DNA from: Lactobacillus kullabergensis
Lineage (GTDB): Bacteria; Bacillota; Bacilli; Lactobacillales; Lactobacillaceae
Assembly (NCBI RefSeq): GCF_000967195.1
Contig: NZ_KQ033871.1
Location: forward strand, 1,254,236 to 1,318,235
Length of the DNA stretch: 64,000 nucleotides
Direction of reading: 5' to 3'
The notes under the pieces are model-generated. The model made no database searches, was not told the origin of the DNA, and saw only the letters and a program-made list of their open reading frames with translations. Position 1 is the stretch's first letter. The number at the start of each line of letters is the position of its first letter. Made by a program: the position numbers and the translations under genes. This document shows, one piece after another, positions 43,839-52,633 of the stretch.

Positions 43839-45524
43839 TTACATTTCTTTAGGAGCATTCACACCTAATAGACGCAAAGATTCAGTTAAAACAATTGAAG
43901 TTGCCTGGACTAATGCCAATCGAGCACTAATTTGATCATCATCTACTAAAACTTTAACATTTGCATAATACTTGTTAAATTTCTTAGCTAAATCAAGAGC
44001 AAACTTAGCAATAACTGACGGCTCAAACTTATCACTGCTGCGAGCAATGATACGAGGAAAATCAGCAAGGGACTTAGCAACACCAAAAGCCCAGTCATCA
44101 ACAATTTGTATATCTGTTAATTGCGGTTCGTGACCTTGAACGGCTGCCTTGCGCAAAACACTTTGTGCACGAGCATTTGTATACTGCACATATGGACCTG
44201 TGTCACCTTCAAAACGAACAACTTCATCAAGGTCAAAGTCAAAGTTTTCAGTTCTTTCATTCTTTAAATCATGAAAAATAACTGCGCCAACTCCAACATC
44301 ATGAGCTACTTGATCTTTATTGGTCAAATCAGGATTTTTCTGCTCAATTTGTTTTTGAGCTAGTTTAACGGCGTCTTGTAACACTTGATCAAGAAAAACC
44401 ACATTGCCTTTTCTAGTAGATAACTTTTTACCATTTTGAGTAATCAAGCCAAAAGGAACATGGTAAATTTCATCAGCCCAATCATAACCCATTTTTTTCA
44501 AAACAGATTTTAATTCTACAAAATGCTGAGCCTGTTCGTTGCCGACCACATAAAGCATTTTAACAAAATGATAAGTTTTCATACGATAAATCGCAGCTGC
44601 CAGATCACGTGTCAAGTAGATGCTAGTGCCATCTGATTTAACAATCAAAGCTGGATTTTCATCTTCACCCATGTCAACCACTTGTGCACCACGAGACTCA
44701 TGCAAAAGTCCTTTTTCTTTCAGCTCATCAATCACGGGTTGCATTTTATCGTTAAAGAAAGCCTCACCTTTATATGAATCAAAAGTGACTCCCAATTCTT
44801 TGTAAATACGGTTGAAATCGGCTAAGGAAACATCCCGGAACCATTGCCATAATTTAACTGCTTCTGGATCACCCTCTTCTAGTTTCTTAAACCACGCCCG
44901 ACCTTCATTTTCAAGCTCAGGGTGCTTTTCAGCTTCTTTATGGAACTTGACGTAATATTTAAATAAATTCATGATCGGGTCTTTTTTAACGTCTTCTTCC
45001 ACACCCCAGTGCTTGTAGGCCGCTATTAATTTACCAAATTGTGTGCCGTAATCACCTAAATAGTTGATTTTAATTGGTGTGTAACCAACTTTTTGCAGGG
45101 TCTTGGCAATTGAATTGCCAATTACTGTTGACCTTAAGTGCCCCATCGACATTGGTTTTGCAATGTTGGGACTGGACATATCAATCGGCACATTTCCCTC
45201 TCCCAATTTTTGGTCACCATAATGTTCTTTTTGTTGCAAGATTTCTGTGAGAGTTTGTGAAATCAACTTGCTGTGATTGATAGAAAAATTAACGTAGGGT
45301 CCAACAGCTTTAATTGAAGCAAAGTCGCTGCTTTTTAGTTTGTCTGCAATATTTTGTGCAATTTCTACAGGATTTTGATGCAGCACTTTTGCCAATGCAA
45401 AGGCTGGAAAAGCATAGTCACCCATTTTTTCATTTTTTGGTCTTTCAATTAATGAATTGATTTGATCTTGGGAAAGGTCAACCTGACTAGCGATTAAGTC
45501 AACTACCTTATCTTTAAAATCCAT
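43839..45524 (-). CDS. argS: Arginyl-tRNA synthetase
   Basis: Class I synthetase of 561 residues. Order: Arg N-terminal domain (1-75), catalytic Rossmann domain with the HIGH equivalent MSMGHLRST near 124, the KMSKS-equivalent region GKKLSTRKGNVV near 365, and the DALR anticodon-binding domain (about 440-561; VQYTNARAQSVLRKA). The start is the ATG after TTTAGGAGGAAAA, not the in-frame codon 12 residues earlier inside the leader terminator. It is a single-gene unit controlled by a T-box. Confidence 0.96.
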   Translation of the reverse strand: MDFKDKVVDLIASQVDLSQDQINSLIERPKNEKMGDYAFPAFALAKVLHQNPVEIAQNIADKLKSSDFASIKAVGPYVNFSINHSKLISQTLTEILQQKEHYGDQKLGEGNVPIDMSSPNIAKPMSMGHLRSTVIGNSIAKTLQKVGYTPIKINYLGDYGTQFGKLIAAYKHWGVEEDVKKDPIMNLFKYYVKFHKEAEKHPELENEGRAWFKKLEEGDPEAVKLWQWFRDVSLADFNRIYKELGVTFDSYKGEAFFNDKMQPVIDELKEKGLLHESRGAQVVDMGEDENPALIVKSDGTSIYLTRDLAAAIYRMKTYHFVKMLYVVGNEQAQHFVELKSVLKKMGYDWADEIYHVPFGLITQNGKKLSTRKGNVVFLDQVLQDAVKLAQKQIEQKNPDLTNKDQVAHDVGVGAVIFHDLKNERTENFDFDLDEVVRFEGDTGPYVQYTNARAQSVLRKAAVQGHEPQLTDIQIVDDWAFGVAKSLADFPRIIARSSDKFEPSVIAKFALDLAKKFNKYYANVKVLVDDDQISARLALVQATSIVLTESLRLLGVNAPKEM

Positions 45525-45544
45525 TTTTCCTCCTAAATGCCAAA

Positions 45545-45738
45545 AAAGTCTCTTCCTCATTATTTGAAGAAGAGACGAGTTAAAACCCGCGGTACCACTC
45601 TATTTGATACAAAGTATCCGCTTATTAAATTTGCTAAATTATTAGTTAGACACGCCTTCAGTCATTTTTCCAGCTTGACTTTCACCAACTCAAGCTCGCT
45701 TTTCTAAAAAAATGCCTACTACTCCTAACCACTTTCAC
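45545..45738 (-). promoter_or_regulatory. T-box riboswitch leader of argS
   Basis: The minus strand has GAGTGGTACCGCGGG, the canonical T-box, followed by a terminator hairpin (GTCTCTTCTTC / GAGGAAGAGAC, 45548-45576) and TTTTTT. Stem I features such as GTTGGTGAAAGTC are visible upstream. The sequence ACTGAAGGCGTG may hold the specifier CGU (Arg), which I regard as tentative. Confidence 0.92.
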
Positions 45739-45744
45739 CAAAAG

Positions 45745-45773
45745 ATTATAACAGGAAATGAAAGCTGAGCCAA
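45745..45773 (-). promoter_or_regulatory. Promoter of the argS T-box transcript
   Basis: Minus-strand TTGGCT, 17-base spacer, TATAAT with an upstream TG (extended -10). It lies directly against the stop codon of the upstream L,D-transpeptidase gene. Confidence 0.7.
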
Positions 45774-45778
45774 ATTTT

Positions 45779-46426
45779 TTAGTTATTTTTGATAATTACT
45801 TTGGTACCTACTGGAATATTTTCAGCCAACCAGCGTGAATCAGGAACGCTTAATCTGATACAGCCATGAGAGGCAGGCTTGACACCTAGCTTTTCAGCCT
45901 CTTTAATATTGTATTTGCCGTTGCCTTTCGTAGGAACGGAATGGAAAAGATAAACATTTTCTTTGTCCCAACTAGTCCAGTTATTAGCACCTTCATTTAA
46001 TTCAGGATTATAAAAAGAGTCTCCACGACCATTTTTAATTTTATAATTTCCTGTTGGTGTCAATGACTTGCCTTTTTTAAACAAACCAGCACTTGCCAGC
46101 ATGGTGTACACTCGTTTATTACCCCGCAAGATGTAAACTCGATTACCCTTGAGGGAGACTCTAATTGTTAAGTCATTTTCGAGATGCTTAATTTTAGGAT
46201 AAGGCTTTGTCTCACTTGGCTTTTTCCAATTAAAAGGAGAACGTAAATCCTTTGGGTCCCGGTACGGTCGATAAGATGCTGCAGTTTTAATAACAGCTGT
46301 TTTCTTCGCTTCCTTACTTGAGTTTTTAGTTTCTGGCTGAGATGGCATTGAAATTCGTGCCAGACTAATAGCACATATTAATAAAACACAAAAAGCAGTA
46401 AGAACTTTTAAAAGACTTTTCTTCAT
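45779..46426 (-). CDS. L,D-transpeptidase (YkuD domain)
   Basis: A 215-residue envelope enzyme with an N-terminal membrane anchor or signal sequence (KVLTAFCVLLICAISL, about 8-23), a Ser/Lys-rich linker and a C-terminal YkuD domain (about 90-213). The catalytic signature HGCIRLS is near 188 with the preceding histidine in LFHSVPT. It can form 3-3 peptidoglycan cross-links or attach proteins. It stands between argS and nnrD with its own start. Confidence 0.92.
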   Translation of the reverse strand: MKKSLLKVLTAFCVLLICAISLARISMPSQPETKNSSKEAKKTAVIKTAASYRPYRDPKDLRSPFNWKKPSETKPYPKIKHLENDLTIRVSLKGNRVYILRGNKRVYTMLASAGLFKKGKSLTPTGNYKIKNGRGDSFYNPELNEGANNWTSWDKENVYLFHSVPTKGNGKYNIKEAEKLGVKPASHGCIRLSVPDSRWLAENIPVGTKVIIKNN

Positions 46427-46467
46427 GTTATAACCTTTCTCCCAACCAAATTTTTAACGTAAAATAT

Positions 46468-47310
46468 CTAATTAGTATATTGACTCATTAGCTGAGGCAA
46501 CATTGCACTTATTTCAGTCGGTCGCACCACATAATTATTTTCAGCAATTTTATCGCCTGCTAAAGAATGAATAAAAACTGCGGCCAGAACAGAATCCAAA
46601 TTATTACCAAATTGAGCTGTAAAGCCACCAATAATACCTGCTAATGTATCTCCCATTCCACCCGTGGCCATGCCAGGGTTGCCTAACGGATTTACAAAAA
46701 TTTGATTAGCTTTGGTATAAATGTGAGTGTGATTTGATTTTAAAACCAAAACAGCATTTTGTGTAGGAAAAATCTTTTTCAAAGCATTTAAATTCGCACT
46801 GTCAGTCTGATATGGGATTCTAATTTGACTCAACCTTTGCCATTCCATCTGATGTGGTGTTATGACCACTAAACCGATTTGAGTTGGAATTATCTTTGCA
46901 TCCTGACCAATCATGTCCAAAGCACTTGCATCCAAAATCAATATTTGATTTCGAGAAACATTTTGACATATCGTTGACATTAATTGCCGAGTAAACGTGC
47001 TGGATCCTAAACCTGGTCCACAAACGATAACATCCATTTTTTTCATTAAATTTACCAAATTCCGGTCATGCCAGTCAATAAACATGACCTCAGGATTACG
47101 CGCATGCAATGCATTTAGGTTCACTGCATGGGTAGCCACAGAAATTAGTCCAGCACCACTATTAAGTGCAGCCTCGGCTGCCATGATAATTGCACCACCA
47201 TAGTTTTCACTGCCACCTATTAATAAGACCCTGCCGTAATTGCCTTTGTGAGAATTACTTGGTCTTTTTTTTATTACTTTAGTCAAAATATCTTCTGTAA
47301 TTACTGCCAT
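46468..47310 (-). CDS. nnrD: ADP-dependent (S)-NAD(P)H-hydrate dehydratase
   Basis: Repairs hydrated NAD(P)H. The 280-residue ribokinase-like protein has GSENYGGAIIMAAEAAL near 31-47, GPGLGS near 97 and the ATP/ADP motif GNPGMATGGMGDTLAG near 213-228. The start follows TTGGAGGCTAAT. The usual epimerase half (NnrE) is absent from this protein, so the epimerase must come from elsewhere or the enzyme acts alone. The start is adjacent to the dacA stop, suggesting cotranscription. Confidence 0.93.
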   Translation of the reverse strand: MAVITEDILTKVIKKRPSNSHKGNYGRVLLIGGSENYGGAIIMAAEAALNSGAGLISVATHAVNLNALHARNPEVMFIDWHDRNLVNLMKKMDVIVCGPGLGSSTFTRQLMSTICQNVSRNQILILDASALDMIGQDAKIIPTQIGLVVITPHQMEWQRLSQIRIPYQTDSANLNALKKIFPTQNAVLVLKSNHTHIYTKANQIFVNPLGNPGMATGGMGDTLAGIIGGFTAQFGNNLDSVLAAVFIHSLAGDKIAENNYVVRPTEISAMLPQLMSQYTN

Positions 47311-47311
47311 A

Positions 47312-48592
47312 TTAGCCTCCAAATAGCCAGCGCCAAAACCTTACAAAAATGTTTACTCTATTAGTTGATTCTAAAGCATGGGCGGGCAACAATAGGCCAT
47401 TAGGACTTTGCAGTGAAATAATTTTGTTTTTGCCGGTCTTAAAGTAATAAGCGTTGATTTTTTGCCCTTTTTCTACTGGAGCTTCAACAGTTTTGGATGT
47501 TAAACCCACCTGAAATTTAGAGCCATTTCGTGGTATCCAGATCAGTGTTTTATTTTTGATACCAATATTTATCTGCCTGGCTTGTCCATCGTGAACTGCC
47601 ATATTAGTGTGACCAATAATTACTTCATTACGCTGAAAAATCAAGGGCTCGTATTTTTGATAAACGTAATTGAGCAGTTTAGCTGTTTGAATAAAACGAG
47701 CTGGATCAGTGTTAGTAACATGTTTTGCACCCATGATTACAGTAATGATTCGCCCACCACGATGAGGTGCAGTCGCAATGAAACAAGCACCTGCAGCATC
47801 AGTAGTTCCTGTTTTCAAACCATCTATTTTTAGATTTTTATGATATTGCGGCATCCCTTTTAGCATCCAGTTAAAATTGCTCATTGGCGTTGCCATATTT
47901 TGGTCAATAAAGTCCATTTTAGCAATTTTAGTAGTCTTAAGTACTTCAGGATAATCCTGTATTAATTTCTGACCTACAATAGCCATATCCTTGGCAGACA
48001 ACATGTTCTCATCATTTTTACCTGCCCCAGGATAAGCATCATTACCAACGCTTTTGTTGGGCAATCCGCAGGTTGTATAAATACGAGCATCTTTAATGCC
48101 CCATTTTTGCAGCTGCTGTCTCATTTGCTTAACGAACGCAACCTGAGAACCACTAATTGCTTCTGCTAACATCATTGCGGCTCCGTTAGCGGATTCAATT
48201 AAGGTTGCTTGATACAATTGTCTAATCGTATACGTGTGCTTTATACGCAAGGGAACGTTTGAATACTCTCTGTTACTGGCAACGGCAAAAATTTGCCGAG
48301 TAGGCGTAACCTTGGTGTTCCAATTGATTTTTTCCTGATCAATTGCCTTTAGGGTTAAATATGCGGTTACCAGTTTTGTCATTGAAGCTATGGGCAATGG
48401 CTGATTAATATTTTTGCCATACAATAATTGTCCAGTCATACTGTCAATTGCTATAGCTGCTTTAGCATCGATAGCTACTTTATCTTGATCATAATTATCA
48501 GGCAATTTTGAAGCAGCATACACGTCAACTGGAAATGCCAGTAATAAAAAGCTGATAAAAAATAGAATGATGGCTTTTGCTTTCTTTTTCAA
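47312..48592 (-). CDS. dacA: D-alanyl-D-alanine carboxypeptidase (PBP5/DacA type)
   Basis: A 426-residue penicillin-binding protein that trims the terminal D-Ala from peptidoglycan stem peptides. Signal peptide at 1-26 (VYAAS cleavage site), active-site SMTK at 70-73, SAN near 138 and KTGTT near 250. A C-terminal beta domain and an amphipathic anchor (NIFVRFWRWLFGG) hold it at the membrane. It is just upstream of nnrD. No promoter was clearly assigned. Confidence 0.94.
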   Translation of the reverse strand: MKKKAKAIILFFISFLLLAFPVDVYAASKLPDNYDQDKVAIDAKAAIAIDSMTGQLLYGKNINQPLPIASMTKLVTAYLTLKAIDQEKINWNTKVTPTRQIFAVASNREYSNVPLRIKHTYTIRQLYQATLIESANGAAMMLAEAISGSQVAFVKQMRQQLQKWGIKDARIYTTCGLPNKSVGNDAYPGAGKNDENMLSAKDMAIVGQKLIQDYPEVLKTTKIAKMDFIDQNMATPMSNFNWMLKGMPQYHKNLKIDGLKTGTTDAAGACFIATAPHRGGRIITVIMGAKHVTNTDPARFIQTAKLLNYVYQKYEPLIFQRNEVIIGHTNMAVHDGQARQINIGIKNKTLIWIPRNGSKFQVGLTSKTVEAPVEKGQKINAYYFKTGKNKIISLQSPNGLLLPAHALESTNRVNIFVRFWRWLFGG

Positions 48593-48642
48593 GTGTGATT
48601 CTCCCTTCCCTGATATTTTTTGGATTATTTTAAGTTTTATGC

Positions 48643-48670
48643 TTACATTTTACCAAATTTTTGGTATGAT
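48643..48670 (+). promoter_or_regulatory. Promoter of tRNA-Leu
   Basis: TTACAT, 16-base spacer, TATGAT; the tRNA begins 23 bases later. Moderately good match. Confidence 0.5.
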
Positions 48671-48693
48671 TATTACTGTGCTAAAAATAATAA

Positions 48694-48777
48694 GCCCCGA
48701 TGGCGGAATTGGCAGACGCGCAGCGTTCAGGTCGCTGTTTAGGTAACTAAGTGAAAGTTCGAATCTTTTTCGGGGCA
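48694..48777 (+). tRNA. tRNA-Leu (CAG)
   Basis: Acceptor arms GCCCCGA and TCGGGGC pair fully, discriminator A. D-arm GGCGGAATTGGCAGACGC is leucine-type. Anticodon loop TTCAGGT gives CAG. A class II long variable arm and GTTCGAATC T-loop follow. The CCA end is not encoded. Confidence 0.95.
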
Positions 48778-48792
48778 TCACGTTAAGCTAGT

Positions 48793-48830
48793 AAGAGCTG
48801 GTCCAGTGTGGAACTAGCTCTTTTGCTTTT
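48793..48830 (+). terminator. Terminator after tRNA-Leu
   Basis: Stem AAGAGCT(G)GTCC / GGAACTAGCTCTT with a bulge, followed by TTTGCTTTTT, 15 bases after the tRNA. Confidence 0.75.
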
Positions 48831-49176
48831 TCCTAAATATTTATTTAATTCCTCTTGTTCAATTATTTTACGATTTTTGTTTTCTATTTTTCCTTATTTC
48901 TAGCGTATTATTCAGAACTTGCTAATTGACAGTCACAATAGTTACTTGAAGCAACAACGATTTAACTAAAAATAAGCAAAAGATAAATGCTTATATTAGT
49001 ATAAAAATTGCTATACCTGTAAATAGTATTTCGCGGAGTTTCTGCTAGGCACTTTAATATTTCGCAAGTGATTTTTCAAAAACTTAGACTTGTCTACTTT
49101 TATTTTTAAAAATATGTTTTCAATTGTACTTAAATGATTTTTTTGTATTAAAATTATAGTAAAAGGAGGTATTGTC
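48831..49176. other. Gene-free stretch between tRNA-Leu and the PspC gene
   Basis: About 345 AT-rich bases between the terminator and the PspC gene. I see no reading frame with a ribosome-binding site, no known RNA family and no clear repeat. The last 40 bases contain the AAAGGAGG ribosome-binding site of the PspC gene. Confidence 0.6.
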
Positions 49177-49401
49177 ATGCAAAAACGTTTAACAAAATCT
49201 GAGGATAAGATTGTCTCCGGTGTCTTTGGCGGAGTCGCAGAATACTTTGGCTGGGATAAAGCATGGACCAGGATTGGAGGCGGAGCCTTAATATTGTTTT
49301 CATTCTTTACAGGATTGCTTTTATATATTATTGCTGCAATTGTTATGCCTGAAAAGGATCACGGTAATGACACTCCTGACGGTGAATTTCATAAGTACTA
49401 A
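49177..49401 (+). CDS. PspC domain-containing protein
   Basis: A 74-residue protein consisting of little more than a PspC domain: a short N-terminal part (KIVSGVFGGVAEYFGWDKAWTR) and one hydrophobic segment (about 35-58, ALILFSFFTGLLLYIIAAIVM). PspC proteins sit in the membrane and take part in envelope-stress sensing in other bacteria; no role is proven for this short lactobacillary form. Strong ribosome-binding site AAAGGAGG. It stands alone between tRNA-Leu and an aminotransferase gene. Confidence 0.88.
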   Translation: MQKRLTKSEDKIVSGVFGGVAEYFGWDKAWTRIGGGALILFSFFTGLLLYIIAAIVMPEKDHGNDTPDGEFHKY

Positions 49402-49565
49402 ATTCTTAAAAAATAAATTTATTTGTCTTACTCAAAAATTCAAGTTTAATTCAAGTTCGATTATATGAAAAATTAGACCTGAATTTATTTTTGTGCAATT
49501 TGACCTTTTTCGAATTAAATAATATGATTTATACAATAATTTACTTAAAGAAAGGTTAATATATT

Positions 49566-50669
49566 ATGAGCTTAGACGTTAATATACTCCCATCAGATTA
49601 CATTGACTTATCTATTGGGGATTTTCGTTCTGGAATAAACAAAAGAATAATTGACAAACTTGTGAAACGAGTTGAAAAAGAAGGCAACGGATACACTCCA
49701 GGTATGGGTCTGCCAAAACTCAGAAAAGAAATTGTGACATATTACAAAGAAAAATATGGCATAAAAGATATTGATGTAAATAACATCCAAATCACAGTGT
49801 CATGCTTACATGGTGCATTTTTATCCTTAAAGTCAATCATCAAATCTCAAAGTGATGAAATTATAGTTATTGCTCCCTTCTTCCCTTCGTACTTAAATTT
49901 AATTGCAGGAGTAGGCGCAAAGCCAGTGATAGTCAAATCAGAGGCTCCCGATTTTGCATTACCAAAAGACCAAATCAAAAACGCAGTAAATCGAAATACC
50001 AAGGCTATTATCATTAACTATCCTAATAACCCTACTGGTGCAACTATTTCAAAAACAGACCGTAACTTCTTGAATAAACTTTGTGAGGAAAACAATATTT
50101 TTATAGTTGATGATCATGTTTATAGTGACTATCCGAGCACCTACAAATATCAACCAGTCTCAACTGACATTTCTCATCAAATATTAGTCAGCAGTTTTTC
50201 CAAGACTTTTGCTATCCCAGGAATACGTCTAGGCTATGTGATTGCTCCTGCCGGTATTATTGAACGGGACGGTTATTATAATGAGGGGATCACCTTTAGT
50301 GCCCCAACTATTAGTCAATTCATTGGTGAAATAATTTTAGAAGAACCAGATCAATATACCCATCATATTGAAGAAATTGGACAAAGAGGTAAAAAACTAA
50401 CTAATTTGCTTTCTACAAGTAAGTATTTTGCTTCCTCAAAGTATCTAGGAGGCCTATATATGTTTATTAAAATTCCTGATGAAATCAAAGATGTTGATTT
50501 GTACTATAAACTCTTAGAAGACCACTTCCATGTAATTGTTGCCAAGGGTAGTGATTTGGAATATTCGGACAGATACTTTAGAATTTCTTTATCTACCGAA
50601 AAAGATGCTTTATTTGAAGGTATGCATAAGATTATTGACTGTGTAGACTATACTTTAAATTATAAATAA
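49566..50669 (+). CDS. Pyridoxal-phosphate aminotransferase, class I/II
   Basis: A 367-residue fold-type I PLP enzyme. The PLP-binding lysine is in SSFSKTFAIPGIRLGY near 220, the NYPNNPTGA loop is near 155-163 and the Asp that holds the pyridine ring is in IVDDHVYSDYP near 183. The overall pattern is of aspartate/aromatic aminotransferases. The N-terminus is a little short, as in several lactobacillary paralogues. The substrate is unresolved. It stands alone, with ribosome-binding site AAAGG and a terminator after it. Confidence 0.88.
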   Translation: MSLDVNILPSDYIDLSIGDFRSGINKRIIDKLVKRVEKEGNGYTPGMGLPKLRKEIVTYYKEKYGIKDIDVNNIQITVSCLHGAFLSLKSIIKSQSDEIIVIAPFFPSYLNLIAGVGAKPVIVKSEAPDFALPKDQIKNAVNRNTKAIIINYPNNPTGATISKTDRNFLNKLCEENNIFIVDDHVYSDYPSTYKYQPVSTDISHQILVSSFSKTFAIPGIRLGYVIAPAGIIERDGYYNEGITFSAPTISQFIGEIILEEPDQYTHHIEEIGQRGKKLTNLLSTSKYFASSKYLGGLYMFIKIPDEIKDVDLYYKLLEDHFHVIVAKGSDLEYSDRYFRISLSTEKDALFEGMHKIIDCVDYTLNYK

Positions 50670-50727
50670 TTGCATCCTTAAAAAGATTAAGTCAATAAAA
50701 TAAACATTATATTCAGTTTAAATTAAT

Positions 50728-50775
50728 AAACTCTTTGCTTACCGAGTTTTAATTCAGTTAGTAAAGAGTTTTCAT
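50728..50775 (+). terminator. Terminator after the aminotransferase gene
   Basis: Nine-bp stem AAACTCTTT / AAAGAGTTT with a 26-base loop, then TTCATTT. Modest, about 60 bases after the stop. Confidence 0.55.
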
Positions 50776-50841
50776 TTAACTTTAAAAAGCTAAAATAAGT
50801 CGATTAACAAACTAGTTCTAAATATATTTAGCTCAAAGCAA

Positions 50842-50878
50842 AAAACTTGATGCCGTTTTTATTACGGTACCAAGTTTT
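50842..50878 (-). terminator. Terminator after the flippase gene
   Basis: Long hairpin AAAACTTGGTACCGT / ACGGCATCAAGTTTT with two mismatches, followed by TTTTTGC on the minus strand. It is 17 bases after the stop. Confidence 0.8.
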
Positions 50879-50894
50879 AAGATTACCTTTTTAA

Positions 50895-52538
50895 TTATGC
50901 ATGAATATGCAATTTTTCTAATATAGGAATAATTTTATTCCCAAGAATTTTTTGTGCCAAATCAGACTTAATCGCAGCAAATCCGTAAAATAAGCACCCG
51001 ACAATAATGGATATAACTACTATAATTAACGACTGCAAACTGCTTGCAGGATTCAAGAACAATTCAAGTCCTTTTTCTACTGCCAAAACGATTAAAAACA
51101 TGATTACAGAAAATGCGGTAATTCCGATAAAACGCCTTCTTGTTCGATCTTGGTTAAAATTATAGCCGACTTTAAGGTGTTTTAAAGCCATAAAGATAAT
51201 GACAAGCATCCCTAAATTAGTTGCAATCAATGGTCCAAAAACCTTAAACAAATAAATCATTGGATATTGCATCAAAATTTTTATAATCAAGCCTAATATT
51301 AAATACTTTATAGCAAGACCATTTTCTGATAATCCCTGCAAAATCGCCATCAATACAGTGAATAAACCTAAACTTATTGCTGTAAATGATGATAGATATA
51401 ATACATTTGCACCCAGCTTATCATAACCATAGAAAATTGTATAAACCGGTGTAGAAATTGCTGCCATACCAAAAGAAGCCGGAATCATGACGAATAGAAA
51501 TAAATCTAAAGTGTTGCCTATTTGATTTGAAATCGCGTGAAAGTCATGCTTTGTGTGTGCTGCAGACAACAAAGGAATTGTTGTCACTGCCATTGCACTG
51601 GCAAGAGACACGATAATCATTATCAACTTATTGGCATTAAGGGCAAATAACGCATACCAAGTCTCAATTGTATTATTGGATGCATTGATTAAACTGGCAA
51701 TCATTGGATGAAAAGAATACTGATCTACCAGATAAAAAAGCTGTATTCCTGCATCAATAATAATAAACGGAACTGCCTGAGCAATAATTTCTGCAAAAAG
51801 AGCAGAGGTTGAAACTTGGATTTCATTATTAGAGTTTTCAACTAATTCATTAAGCTTGTCACGTCGCGAAAGCAAAAACCAGGCTAGAACGGCAATTCCG
51901 AAAATTGCTCCGATTGCTGCAGCTAAATTTGACTGCACAACAGCGTCAACAAAGTTGCCGTGTTGCACCTGCATAATTACATAAGCAGTTAATAACATCC
52001 AAATAACCCGCGCCAGCTGTTCCACAAACTGAGACATGGCCGATGGCATCATATCTTCATAGCCCTGAAAATATCCCCGCATGATGCTTAACACAGGAAT
52101 AATCAAGATAGCGTATGACAGACTACGCATGACTCTTACCTGTCTGGGATCAATCTGCGAGCCGTTAGATGCCAGAAAAGGCGAAGCAAAGTACATTATT
52201 GCAGCTGATATGATACCCAAAATTACCATTAAAATCAGACCACGATGAAAAAGCTTACGTCCTACACCATATTCATTAAGTGCATTGTATTTGGCTACCT
52301 GCTTAGCAACAGCACCAGGAATTCCTGCCGTAGATATTAAAATAAAAATACTATAGATATTATAACTTCTAGCAGTTAATGCATTGGCAATATTACCGTA
52401 AGGTGACATCCAATAAAACCATGGAATAATATAGAGTGCCCCTAAAATACGTGACGTAATAGAGCCAAAGGTCATCCACGCACTGCCCTTAATGAAGGTA
52501 TTTTGTGTATTTTGTTCAGTTAAATTATTTTCTCTCAT
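50895..52538 (-). CDS. MOP-superfamily flippase (MurJ/YtgP-like)
   Basis: A 547-residue membrane protein with about 14 hydrophobic segments. It belongs to the polysaccharide transporter branch of the MOP/MATE superfamily. The N-terminal segment FIKGSAWMTFGSITSRILGA and the length agree with B. subtilis YtgP (MurJ), which flips lipid II, the peptidoglycan precursor. It is located next to leuS as in other lactobacilli. Related Wzx-type flippases for exopolysaccharide look similar, so lipid II is an inference from length and lack of polysaccharide genes nearby. Confidence 0.82.
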   Translation of the reverse strand: MRENNLTEQNTQNTFIKGSAWMTFGSITSRILGALYIIPWFYWMSPYGNIANALTARSYNIYSIFILISTAGIPGAVAKQVAKYNALNEYGVGRKLFHRGLILMVILGIISAAIMYFASPFLASNGSQIDPRQVRVMRSLSYAILIIPVLSIMRGYFQGYEDMMPSAMSQFVEQLARVIWMLLTAYVIMQVQHGNFVDAVVQSNLAAAIGAIFGIAVLAWFLLSRRDKLNELVENSNNEIQVSTSALFAEIIAQAVPFIIIDAGIQLFYLVDQYSFHPMIASLINASNNTIETWYALFALNANKLIMIIVSLASAMAVTTIPLLSAAHTKHDFHAISNQIGNTLDLFLFVMIPASFGMAAISTPVYTIFYGYDKLGANVLYLSSFTAISLGLFTVLMAILQGLSENGLAIKYLILGLIIKILMQYPMIYLFKVFGPLIATNLGMLVIIFMALKHLKVGYNFNQDRTRRRFIGITAFSVIMFLIVLAVEKGLELFLNPASSLQSLIIVVISIIVGCLFYGFAAIKSDLAQKILGNKIIPILEKLHIHA

Positions 52539-52633
52539 TAATATTCCCTAAATCTAGTTTACTAACTATATTATTGTGAATGAAAAAAGGCAATTAACAA
52601 CAAATATACTTTGCACTTTAGGAAAAATTAACT